Shown here one piece after another: positions 46,670-57,223 of a stretch of DNA of 64,000 bases (positions are counted from its first letter, which is position 1; each line of letters opens with the position of its first letter). Origin of the DNA: Euryodendron excelsum (lineage: Eukaryota > Streptophyta > Magnoliopsida > Ericales > Pentaphylacaceae); assembly GCA_033060915.1 (NCBI GenBank), contig CM065380.1, positions 50,360,001 to 50,424,000 of the forward strand, in the 5' to 3' direction. The position numbers were made by a program, and so were the translations under genes. The notes below the pieces were generated by a model. It was not told where the DNA came from and did not search any database. It saw only the letters and a list, made by a program, of their open reading frames with translations.

Positions 46670-46875
46670 TTGCCTAGGGTTAGGGGTAACCTAAAGTTAA
46701 CTAACTAGGGTTTGGTCAACCTAGGGTTAGGAGGACCTATGGTTAACTAACTCGGGTTAAGTTAACCTAAGGTTAAGATGACTTAGGGTTAACTAACTAG
46801 GGTAGGGTTAACCTAAGGTGAGTGAACTAGGGTCAAGTTAACCTAGAGTCAAGTTAACCTAGGGTTGGATTGGAA
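46670..46875. repeat. Degenerate CTAGGGTTAAC repeat
   Basis: A dozen or so variants of CTAGGGTTA / AACCTA with irregular spacing. Resembles telomere repeat by eye but is not a TTTAGGG array. Confidence 0.75.
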
Positions 46876-46964
46876 GTTGGTTTTGAAAATTGGTTTAATG
46901 CATTTTTGGAGAGAGTTTTGGAAAACACAACATGTTATACAATGGATTTTGGTAGGCCATCTCT

Positions 46965-47470
46965 TTGAGGATCATTTCCATGAAAATTTTGACTCTAGTC
47001 AAGAGTAGGGTTTGTATGGTTGGTGATTGGAGACCATTCCAAGGAAGGTTTCCTCATGGCCATTATAACCACTATCTTGACAAGAATACAAGGGGTCAAA
47101 ATCAACATAATGATGGTAATTTTTAGAACATCATTTTTTATGCAAAGATGGGGAGAATGCATTTTTGAAATCATCTTTGGAGAAGGATTTTGAAAACCAT
47201 TTTTTGAGGGAACCATTCCATCAAGAGAGGGTTCATATGGCCAATGAAAAGGGAGACCTCTCAAGAGAGGGTTCCATAGGGCCGTTCCAACCACTAAACT
47301 TGAGAAAGTAGGAACCATAGAAATCAAAGATCTTGAACATCATTCTTAGGCGATTATAAAGAGAAAAGAAAACCATTCTAACGATTTAGGGCTCCTATGG
47401 ACAATACAAAGGGAGACCACTCAAGAGAGGGTTCTATGGGGCCATTTCAACCACTAAATTTGAGAGAATG
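46965..47470. repeat. Roughly 200-bp tandem repeat, three diverged units
   Basis: Each unit has AACCATTCCA or similar, CTCAAGAGAGGGTTC, a TATGGCCA word and CAACCACTAAA followed by TTGAGA. Confidence 0.6.
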
Positions 47471-48299
47471 GAAATCTTGAATATTAGAGAGTTTGAAAGC
47501 AACTTTTGATGCAAGTTGAAATACAATGATGCGAAAGTATGAATTAGGGGGTTGAGAGGGATTTTCTATGGCATGACTCCTAAAGTCTTATCCTAAACTT
47601 TAAGGGGCCAACTCTTGGAACAATTTTTGAAAGACATGTAGAGCTTGGAAATGTCATGAAATTAAGAGCAATGTAAGCATTGTGGAGCATGACAATAAGC
47701 ATAAAATGAAGCCAATCATACAAGACATGATCAAAATAATAATATGCAAGGGATCATGATTCACATACAAGGCTTTTAGGCTTCACCATACAAACAAGAG
47801 GCTCTTAGGTCATACCATCTTAAAGTAGGCTAGTGAGAGGTCCCCCTACACGGTGGCTCTCACTTGCTTTCCTTTAAGCATGATCTAGGAGCCCTCTTGG
47901 CTCAAGCATGTAAGAAAGGGGGGTTGAAGATGGAGATTAAAATAGAGAATAGCCTAAGTAGGCTAGGAGGGAGAAGAGAAGAGTGGGAGAGAGCACAAAT
48001 GTAAAAGGGATACCACCTTTTGCCTTCAACACTCTTGCAGTCTTTAATGAATGTTTTGATTGGAGCTTGAGTGACTTCAAGATGGCTTGAGAGGCTTAAG
48101 TGGAGTGTATAAGTGTGTATGAGGCTTTGTATATAGAGTGTATAGGCATAGGAGAGGTAAAATCTAGCCTAAGTGTTGGAGGGGAGGAATATATGTAGAG
48201 ATTCGAGTTTCTGGAGTGATTTCAGCAGAGTTTCATATCAATTTCAGACCTGGAATATGCAAGGCGGGAGGCCTCTATTTATAGGCAATCTGGAACAGA

Positions 48300-49115
48300 C
48301 CGTGCGCATGTGCTACATACGCACGGCCAAACTTTGGCCTTGCGCGTGTAGGACATGCACAGGTACTGTTCCATTGCTTAAATGACACGTGGCACCCTGT
48401 GTACTGGTTAAATCTCGACCGTTGATCGAAAGTCAGTTGATCTGAACAAAATTTGAGCGCATGTAGCATACGCTCCATCACCGGGAAGATTCGCCCAAAC
48501 TTTGCCTCGATAATTGGGCCAACCGGGAAAGTTCCAGGGGAATCGGTCGCATTCGAGGTGTTCTCCTAGTGCATCCGACGAATTTTCATGTTTTCGAAGA
48601 GTTTGAATTATGTTCAGAAGTGTGGGATATCGTCTTGGGAAGCGTGTCAAGAAGGACACTTTTGTGGAGCATCTGTGATACGCCCTGGGGGTGTTCGAAA
48701 GTAGCTGTTTTCATTTGGTGCGATCGAGGCCTTCGAGAAGCGATCTTTTCGATCGGACCTTACCGATGGAAAGTACTCTGGAAATACTTTCTGGAGTTTC
48801 CAAACTTACGCATTTCTCAAGTCGTTTGACGGTGCGTTTTGATCGAGGAATTGGAGAAGAAGTCAACCTTGGTAGAGCGTCTGCGAGACGCTCCAGGGGT
48901 TGTCAAAAGTAGCAATGTTTGAGCCATGCGATGAAGAACTTCGGGAAGCGATCTATCCCATCGAGCCGTATCAATGAGAAGATCTATGGACGATCTTTCG
49001 AGAATTCTCTGATTTACGCATTTCTCAAGTCGGTTGACGATGCATTATAACTAGGGAATCGGGGGAAAAGACAATTTAGGCGGAGCGTCTGTGAGACGCT
49101 CTAGGGAACTTTTAT
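48300..49115. repeat. Series of related short palindromes in ~200-bp repeats
   Basis: Hairpins at about 48301-48327 (CGTGCGCATG / CATACGCACG), 48455-48476 (GAGCG / CGCTC), 48668-48686, 48876-48893 (GAGCGTCT-gcg-AGACGCTC) and 49082-49101 (GAGCGTCT-gtg-AGACGCTC). The last three are embedded in about 205-base repeats that also share TTACGCATTTCTCAAGTCG. Confidence 0.75.
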
Positions 49116-49602
49116 CGAGTCGTGTGCGTTTGGTGTCGTAGGGTCTTCCTCAGGTTAAACAAGGGCATGTGATGAAACCCTCTGCTCGAAGTCCCGAGGT
49201 CGGTGTTGTTTCGGGGCGTTTTTGGCTCCTAGCGGCAAAACGGTCATTTTAACCGGAGTTGGCTGGAAATGGTCAGGAATGGTCTGGTATATTGTGTTAA
49301 GCGTGTAGGGCTGTTCAGGGATGGTTTTGAGAGAGTCTTTTGCTGTTCGGCAAGGTTTGTGTAGTGTTGAGACATTCAGGGGTAAAATGGTCATTTTGAC
49401 CAGAGTGAGTCGGAATAGGGTCGGATTTGGACCAAACGGTGTGTGGGGGACGCTTGATGGTTTGACAACATTGTGGAAGGATGGACTTATCGTTTTGAGA
49501 AATTTTGAACTTTCCCAAAACGTGCCTGGAAGCCCAAGGGTCAAGTTTGGTCATTTTTCACCGAGTCAGGCTAGCAGGCGCTGGTGTCGACCTAGGTGTT
49601 GG

Positions 49603-49925
49603 TTCGAGACCGCTCGGTCTCGGAAAGCTACCTGTGCGGTGTTGGTCTCTAAGAACGCCTAGTCTTAGAGAGCTACCTGTAAGGGTGGCGTTGGTTCCTG
49701 GAAACGCTTGGTCCCAGAAAGCTACCTGGAAGTGTGGTGTTGGTCTCCGAGAACGCCTAGTCCCGGAGAACTACCAAATGACGGACATTTTACATTGGCG
49801 GGCTAGCAGGCGCCAGAAGTGAACCGTCTGGAATTTTTGATGAGGTGTTGGTCCCCTAGATCGCCCGACCCCGGGGAGCTACCTGGATGGCGTTGGTTCC
49901 CGAGACTGCCCGGTTCGGAAAGCTG
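49603..49925. repeat. Tandem hairpin array with changing arms
   Basis: Six monomers of the form TTGG-[9-base arm]-[about 8-base loop with CGC]-[9-base arm]-GCTACCTG. Arms: TTCGAGACC/GGTCTCGGAA (49603), TCTCTAAGA/TCTTAGAGA (49646), TTCCTGGAA/TCCCAGAAA (49695), TCTCCGAGA/TCCCGGAGA (49744), TCCCCTAGA/CCCCGGGGA (49852), TTCCCGAGA/GTTCGGAAA (49897). Arm sequences differ between monomers while pairing is largely kept. Confidence 0.85.
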
Positions 49926-50096
49926 CCTGGAATAATGGTGCTTAAGGTTTCAGCGGATCCTTGTGGACCCTAGAAGCGACCAGTTGGTTGGATTGGAGAT
50001 TGAGAGGCTCATCTTGAGCCTGCATGTGTCGTGATGTTGGAAACCGAATCCGGTCGGGCCGGAGATTGCCGAGCGGCCAAAAATGGGGTACTTACA

Positions 50097-50639
50097 GACA
50101 TGAAGGCTATGCCATCGGCAATACATCTCTTGTTCATACCGTTTATCGAATAAGTCTTCCCACGACAACCTTATGCATTGGGAGTCAGTTTCCCCACGGG
50201 ATGGACGTAAGGATGCGTCGCCGATGAAGATGTGGCTGACCGGACCCATCGTATCGTGCATTAGGATTGATTTGTTAAGAAAGCAACGCTTTTGGGCATA
50301 CCATTTGTTATCGGCTGGATCTATGTATGTATGCACCATATGGATAGGTGAGGATTGGTTTTGATTTGTGTCACCGCTTCAAGCTGAATGACTACACGAT
50401 GCCCCAAATAATCCTTTTCACTTCGACATGTTAGGAAGTATGTATGGGTTAGCACTTGTTCATGTAATGGCACGATGTATACATAGGTAATACAATACAA
50501 TGCATGAGTAAATGATTCACGTGAATTCATTGGGATGCCAAACAAGCCTTTTGTGCAGCCTTCACGTGAAGCAAATGCACGCTTTAGCATTGACATGACT
50601 CCGTTTGTAAATTTTTAATCTCATCCATTGCCTCGTCGA
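50097..50639. other. Right flank of the solo LTR; eroded MULE 3' region
   Basis: No domain recognised. The strand and position suggest it is the decayed 3' part of the MULE to its right. Open frames crossing 50096 are artefacts of the LTR junction. Confidence 0.4.
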
Positions 50640-51320
50640 ACTTGCACACGTGACAAGCAGTTCTAGCTTTGCATATAAGATCTTTAACTTTAGTGTTGTT
50701 GAACTTTTTTTGGTAATTACTTTTAAAGTGCCTAAGGCAATATCGATAGACTCCAGCTGGATGCCCGTCTCGTGGACTTTCTCAATAATCTTTTATTGAT
50801 CTCGATATGGCTGCATGCCGATTAGAAATCAATGTGATCCCCTTTTTTCCTGGCACAATAAGATGCCTGACATGGTAGACAAACCATGACCAATCACGAT
50901 AGTTTTCCAATTCAACTACTGCGAAAGCTAGAGGGAAAACGTTGTTGGCAACAGTTTTGGCCACAACAATCAACAATACTCCTTTATATTTCCCATAAGG
51001 TGGGTACCGTCGATATAAATCACTGGAGGGCAGTGGTTGAAACCTTCAATGCATGGCCGAAATGCCCAAAAAATTCTGTTAAGCGCGACATCGGCAGACT
51101 TTCCAATGTCACATGTTTACAAAACCACAGTTGTGCATGGGTTCTTGAACTGCAACATTCTCATGTACCTAGGTAACTTTTCATAGGACTCATCCCAATC
51201 CTCGAAAGCCATCACAATGGCCTTTGTTCTTCTAAGCCAAGCTTTTTTGTATGAGACTGTGAAACCATCACTATTTTTTACACTCTCAAGTATGGAAGCT
51301 ATCTTCCATCCACGGTCTTC
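50640..51320 (-). pseudogene. MULE transposase, catalytic part (3' exon)
   Basis: Continues the gene at 61911-63137 after an intron whose acceptor (GTACAG) ends at 51321. The exon begins EDRGWKIASILESV, then YKKAWLRRTKAI and LPRYMRMLQFKNP, the usual MULE N-terminal block. The DDE core follows: VIYIDGTHLMG (first Asp), NYRDWSWFVYH, then GITLISNRHAAI where the expected second Asp is Asn, and the C-x2-H signature YCLRHFKSNY. Stops occur near 51117, 50780 and downstream, and the SWIM finger is gone. Non-functional. Confidence 0.8.
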
Positions 51321-51388
51321 CTGTACACCACAACAAAATAAATAATCAATCTTTATATTCATATGAGCATTACTGCATAATAACTATA

Positions 51389-51985
51389 TGTCATAAATCC
51401 TCGAGCCCAGCCCAAAGGGGCAGGCCTAACAAATACTAGGAGGCATTATGTAGGCCAGGAGCAACCTAGGCCCGCACTCCAGGTCAGTCCAATTAGAAAG
51501 ATCACTCGACCCCAAGCTGGATAACCCGAGTCAGGGATTTCAGGGCATTTAATGCTCTATCGGCCGCATTTAATGAGGAACGGTATTCAATACGGAGGAG
51601 ATACAACACTTGACAGCCATGCATGCGTCCGATCAGACGAGCTAAAGCCTGGTAGAAAAAGGTGTATTCTTGTTTGGTCAGCCCACTCTAAATAGCTTAA
51701 GCCTACAAGGTAGGCTATGATTACATGAGTAGACTCGACCGAGAACAATATACTATAAACACACAACATCTCAGAGGAGCAAGGTATGGACAGCTAATTT
51801 CAAGAGTATTCACAGTCTTTATTATGGTTCTAGCTCTGGTGAAGATAACTAACTTGACCGACGAAGTGTGATCGGCTCACAGAAGGTCGACCCATTCTAA
51901 CTCTTCTGTCTCTCTACAGTAGGTTGGAGACTCATTAACAGCGGTTCGAGTGATTGACCAGACCTTCCCAGAAATCTCACTTATA
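51389..51985 (+). repeat. 5' LTR of the Gypsy element
   Basis: About 597 bp from TGTCATAAATC to ...CACTTATA, collinear with 61261-61865. Directly followed by the TTGGCGCCG primer site. Confidence 0.85.
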
Positions 51986-51986
51986 A

Positions 51987-52005
51987 TTGGCGCCGTTAGT
52001 GGGAA
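51987..52005 (+). promoter_or_regulatory. Primer binding site of the Gypsy element
   Basis: TTGGCGCCGTTAGTGGGAA directly after the LTR; TGGCGCC is a common primer-site start in plant Gypsy elements. The priming tRNA was not assigned. Confidence 0.75.
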
Positions 52006-52019
52006 GGTCCAAGAAAACA

Positions 52020-55000
52020 TGAGTACTAACCTTTTAGGGAGAAGAGGAGTTCACATCATCGAGCAAGAGATGACGAAACGGGAGGCCAAGTAGTTAAGAC
52101 CGAAGGGCCCCCCTCAGAAAGACAATGCTGAATCGGCCCGTTTGATCAACGTGCTGCACCAGTCAACGGATTCTGAGGCTGTCAACCGACACAGATATCA
52201 GGCTGATATTCAAAAAGCCGAGCACTTGAAGGAGGTATTGCAGATAGGTCCTCCTCCCAAAAAAGCCAAGGTCGGCAGTGATACTGCTGCTATAACCTTC
52301 ACTGATGAAGACCTCGTGGGAGTTCAGACTCCCTACAATGATGCACTCGTCATGACTCTACGCCTAGCAGGTTGTGACGTGAAGAGATTGCTCATTGACC
52401 AAGGGAGCTCCTCTGAGGTTATGTACTACGACCTCTTCAAAAAGTTTGAACTGAAAGACGCCGACCTTCAACCCTCGCTTAACCTATTAATCGGGTTTAG
52501 CTTCAACCCAATTTGGCCATTTGGGAAGGTGACCGTCCTTGTGACTGCGGGAGGTGTTACCTTATAGACAGAATTCCTAGTGGTCAACGTGCCATCCCCA
52601 TATAATGCAATCATGGGCCGAACATGATTACATCTCATGAAGGCTATCCCCTCTCCCTACCACCAACTAATTTGCTTCCCCTCTCCAGAGGGGTGCAAGA
52701 GATAAAGGGGGACTAAGTTACAGCAAAGCACTGCTTCTTACGGCATGTGCGACGAAAGCAAAAGCAGGTAAAGTATAGATGATGTTGAGCAGGTACCAGA
52801 AAAGAAAGCAATCGAGGACCTAAAAAAAGTCCACATAGATTGGCAAAAGGAGAAGTATTTTGTGATCAGCGCTGCCCTATCCTAAACCGAAGAGAATTCA
52901 TTGATCGAGCTCCTGATGAGCTACATCGAAATCTTCGTTTGGACGCCTTATGACATGCCTGGAATTGACGCGAAGATTGCCTGCCATAGATTAAGCGTAG
53001 ACCCTCAGTGCCGACCTATGTTCCAGAAGGGAAGGAAGGCAGCTACGCAACATGTAGATGTTGTCATAGAAGAAGTTGAAAAGTTCCTTGATGCTGATAC
53101 AATTAGGGAACTTTATTACCCCCGCTGGCTATCGAACACAGTTGTTGTGAAGATGAAAGACGGCAAGTGGAGAGTCTGTGTCGACTTCACCGATCTCAAT
53201 AAAGCATGTCCTAAGGGCCCTTTCCCTCTGCCCAAGATTGACCAACTGGTAGATGCCACGGCTGGCTTCGAAAGAATGAGCTTCCTGGATGCTTATCGTG
53301 GGTACCATTAAATCCCACTTCATGAAGATGATCAAGAAAAAATCGCCTTCATAACTCCACGGGGTATTTTCTGTTACAAGGTAATGCCTTTGGACTAAAA
53401 AAAGCTAGCGCCACTTATCAGCGTCTGGTTGCCGAAATATTCAAAGATCACATCAGCATGACCGTGGAAGTGTACATCGATGATATGGTGGTCAAAAGTA
53501 AGCTCGGCAGTCACCATCTCGACAACCTGACAGCAATGTTTAACATCCTAAAGCAGTATAAAATGAGGCTCAACGCCTCCAAATATGTGTTCGGGGTTAG
53601 CTTTGGGAAATTCCTTGGGTTCTTGGTTACACATCGAGGCATTGAAGTAGACCCACAGCAGGTCAGTGCTATCCAAAATGTCCATGCTCTAAGGAATACC
53701 AAGGAAGTACAAAAGCTGACGGGCATGGCAGCAGCACTGAACAGATTCATTAGCCGATCTTTGGACAAGTATAGACCATTCTTCTAGCTTCTCAAAAAGC
53801 AAGAGCGATTTAATTGGATCTAGGAATGTGATCAAGCCTTGGTAGATCTGAAGAAATATATGAGCTAGCCTCCCTTGCTCTCCACTCCATTAAAACACGA
53901 GGAGCTCTTCCTTTACCTCGCAGTATCGAAGCATGCGGTCAGTGCTGTGCTATTTCGATAGCAAAATCGGCAGCAGCAGCCTGTCTACTATGTGAGCAAG
54001 ACTCTCTTGGGGGTCGAAAGTCGATATCTACCATTAGAAAAATTAGCCCTTGCACTGGTAGTAGCGTCATGTAAATTGGTGCATTACTTCTGGGCCCACA
54101 CCATTAATGTACTCACGGACCACTAGCTGAAACCACTCTTAAAAAGGGTCGACTTCTCTAGTAGAGTGGCTAAGTGGGTCGTTGAGTTGGGAGAATTCAA
54201 CATCAAGTTCCAACCTCGAATGGCAGTTAAGGGCCAGGTATTAGCTAATTTTATTGCTGAATTTTTTGTTAAAATTTCACAAGAAAACAATCCATTCCTG
54301 ATCTTCGATGCGCAACATGATGAACCTCCCGTGGAGCTTGGGGAAGAAGCTGGTCAATGGAAGCTGTTTATAGATAGAGCGTCCAATGACCGGGGGGCAA
54401 GCTCAGGGATAATCCTCATCACGCTAGATGGTATGGCATTAGAACAAGCCATTAAGCTGGAGTTCACCGCCTCAAACAATGAGTCAAAATACGAGGCTCT
54501 GCTCGCAGGGTTGCGCTGAGCTATTGATCTCCATATTTCTGATATCGTGATACTTAGATTCCCAGCTGGAAGTGAATTAGATCACCAAAGAGTATGCAGC
54601 AAAGAAAGACAAAATGACGCAATATCTAGCAAAAGCAAGAGAATTGCTGGCAACATTCAGCAAGTACAAGCTCCTCCAAATTAGCTGTGACAGCAACGCT
54701 CACGCCGACGCCTTGGTTACACTCGCCACGGCTCTAAAGTCAGGTTCGAAGAGAACAATCCATGTGTAGATGCTAGCCAGCCCGAGTATATTTCAAGAAG
54801 AAGAGCAAGCCCTGGTTGTTGGACAGTTGGGACCCTCCTAGATGGACCTAATCGTCTCCTACCTAGACAGAGATATACTCCCTGAGAACAAGAATGAAGC
54901 CAGAAAAATTAAATACAAATCTCTGAAGTATTGGCTCTTTCCTTCCAAGGAGCTCTACAGAAGGTCTTTTACTGGCCCCTATTTATATTGTGTTCATCCT

Positions 55001-56065
55001 GACAAAGTGTAGGCTATTTTATTTGAAATTCATGAAAGAATTTGTGGAAGCCATGTCGCCGGCAGATCTATTGTTTATCGTGCGATTTTGCAAGGATATT
55101 GGTGGCCCTACATGCAGAAGGACGCCACCCAGTATGTGATGAAATGTGAGAAATGCCAGAAATTCTCCCCATTGATCCACCAGCCAGCTGAAGACCTCAT
55201 AACATTTACTGCCCCCTAGCCCTTCACCCAGTGGGGGCTAGATATAGTCGGACCTCTTCCCTGAGTCCCACGTAACAAAAGATTCCTCATTGTGGCCACA
55301 GATTACTTCACCAAATGGGTAGAGACAAAGCCCCTCTCGACAATTAAAGAGTCAGATGCAAAGAGATTTTCCTGAAAAAACATCATTACATGGTTGGACA
55401 TACCCCGCGCGCTAGTATCAGATAATGGCACCCAGTTCGATGGCAACAAATTCAAAAAATTCTGCAACAAGCTAGGCATCAAGAATTATTATTCAACGCC
55501 GGCTTATCCACAGTGCAATGGGCAAGCAGAGATTTCCATCAAAACAATGCTTAACGGCATTAAAAAGCTCTTAGAAAAGGCTAAAGAACGATGGGTTGAA
55601 GAGCTCCCCAGCGTCTTATGGTCCTACAGAACCACTCCAAGGAGATCTACTGGGGAAACCCCTTTCTCAATGGCATACGGAGTAGAAGTAGGGATACCCT
55701 TGAAAGTGGGGCTCCCTACGATTAAATCGGTGGCCTTTGATGCCGACCTCAATGATCAGACTCTGGTAAAAGACATAAACTTGGCTGAAGAAAGATGTGA
55801 GGCTTCCCTAATCAAACTTACGGGATATCATCAACAATTGAGCCGATCTTATAACAAAAGGGTACAGTTGAGACCCTTCGCTCCTAGAGATCTGGTATTA
55901 AGAAAGGTGTTGGAGGCAACAAAAAATCCCGCAGATGGAAAACTAGGCCCCTACAGAGTTACGTCTCAAGTCAGCGTGGGGGCATATCGGCTGGAAAATA
56001 TCGATGAAGGACGGCAACTACCCCGACCTTGGAATGCTAATAATCTCAGAAAGTTTTGCCAGTAG
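52020..56065 (+). pseudogene. Gypsy polyprotein: protease, RT, two RNase H, integrase
   Basis: Short gag remnant from MSTNLLGRR (52020). Protease with LLIDQGSSSEVMYYD (about 52390). Reverse transcriptase with PRWLSNTVVVKMKDGKWRVC (about 53125), DLNKACPKGPFPLPKID, catalytic YIDDMVVKS (about 53470) and FLGFLVTHRGIEVDP. RNase H around 53880-54120. A second RNase H with WKLFIDRASND and KLEFTASNNESKYEALLAGLR (about 54360-54515). Integrase zinc site with CEKCQKFS (about 55150), core with VSDNGTQFDG and NGQAEISIKTM (about 55410-55540) and FAPRDLVLRKV near the end. Stops include those near 52566, 53310, 53787, 54519 and 55260, plus a frameshift near 53390. Confidence 0.9.
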
Positions 56066-57223
56066 GCCCTTCTTATCCTCAAAGGGTGTTATGACTGTAG
56101 TTTTGCTCTCAGAAGGATGGAACCTCCTTCGACAAATGTGTAATCTTTGCAAAATCAATGAAAATTGGAAGCTACTCAGCGAATCAATGAAAATTGGATC
56201 CCATTCCAAACTGCAAAGTACTGAAAGAAGACAAAAATAACCAAAAAAACCAGGTGTAAAAATCTGGTCCTAGATCCTTTATGACCAGGTCGGCCAATGA
56301 AGGTCATTAAAACCAAGTGTAAAAACTTGGTCCTGTCTAAGTTGGACAGGTTGGCAAATGAAGGTCACAAAAACCAGGTGTAAAAACCTGGTACTGGATC
56401 ATTTATGACCAGGTCGGCCAATGAAGGTCATTAAAACCAAGTGTAAAAACTTGGTCCTGTCTAAGTTGGACAGGTCGACCAATGAAGGTCACAAAAACTA
56501 AGTGTAAAACCCTGGTCCTGGATTATTTATGACTAGGTCGACCAACGAAGGTCACCCAAAATTAATTACACAGGACAGGCTAGCCGCATCTAAGCCGCAG
56601 ACCTACCTGGGTTCAACCTGACTCTAAAAGATCGGCAGGATCATTACAATAACGGAAGAGTCGAAAAAGATAAGTATTTCAACACACAGTCTAACTATAA
56701 ATGACTTGGCCTGATAAAAAGTCACAAGTCACAGTTTGTCATTTAAGGCATCCATTTTCTTTACCAAAACAATTTTTTGCCTTAAAGCCCGGGAGCTCGG
56801 CAAGCAAGAACCTTTTATTTTCCTACAATTACATGGAATCAACTTTGGCTTTGGTAATATTTGCTCATGTATCCACATTAAGAATCAGTTGTCTATGGAT
56901 GAAATGGCACATAAAAAAGACTAGTAGAAAGGTGTACGATTATAGACAATAAAAAATTGCACTGTTGATTTCAAAAAATAAAATTGGGAAACAACAAAAC
57001 AAAAATAACCCTAAGGTAGTTCAGCTGTTGGGGGTTCAACAATGAAAGGATTGGCCAGAACAATTTCAATGGTTGATCGTCGATCGACTGGCGAAAGCTC
57101 GGTAAGGTTGGCTTCATCAATTTCCTGGGGTCCACGGCCAGTATTCGCCCCATCACCTTGGACATCGGCACCCTCATCACCCTCAGACTCTAGCTCGACG
57201 TTAGCCTAAGCTAGTATCTTCGT
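56066..57223. other. Gypsy 3' non-coding region
   Basis: Separates integrase from the antisense gene. Holds the hairpin array at 56245-56560; the rest has no recognised content. Confidence 0.6.
56245..56560. repeat. Tandem array of ~68-bp monomers with paired hairpins
   Basis: Four to five monomers in an alternating A-B pattern, joined by GGTCGGCCAATGAAGGTCA. Each has hairpin 1 around GTAAAA: ACCAGGT/ATCTGGT, ACCAAGT/ACTTGGT, ACCAGGT/ACCTGGT, ACCAAGT/ACTTGGT, then a worn copy. Each also has hairpin 2, alternately CTGGATC/GACCAG around a TTTAT loop and CCTGTC/GACAGG around TAAGTTG. Confidence 0.88.

Larger units (their letters stand above)
45259..50096 (+). mobile_element. Giant solo LTR (4.8 kb)
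   Basis: Starts TGTCGCACCCCGG and ends GGGGTACTTACA, the terminal style of long LTRs in Tat/Ogre-type Gypsy elements. It is bounded by GACAC (45254-45258) and GACAT (50097-50101), a 4-of-5 target duplication. An internal GGAGTCGCCACC and TTGCCTACGTATCTC are words I associate with such LTRs. No gag or pol is present, so it is a solo LTR (or a one-LTR remnant). The interior is mostly repeat arrays, listed separately. Strand is given by the orientation of the ends and is tentative. Confidence 0.72.

Noticed and set aside
46670..46875. Interstitial telomere
   Set aside because: Words are CTAGGGTTAAC-like and irregular; there is no TTTAGGG array.
49321..49822. Plus-strand frames of 105-113 codons in the GC-richer part of the giant LTR
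   Set aside because: No domain, overlap with tandem repeats, and frames exist on both strands at once.
49950..50339. 129-codon minus-strand frame
   Set aside because: It runs across the solo LTR border at 50096, so it joins unrelated sequences.
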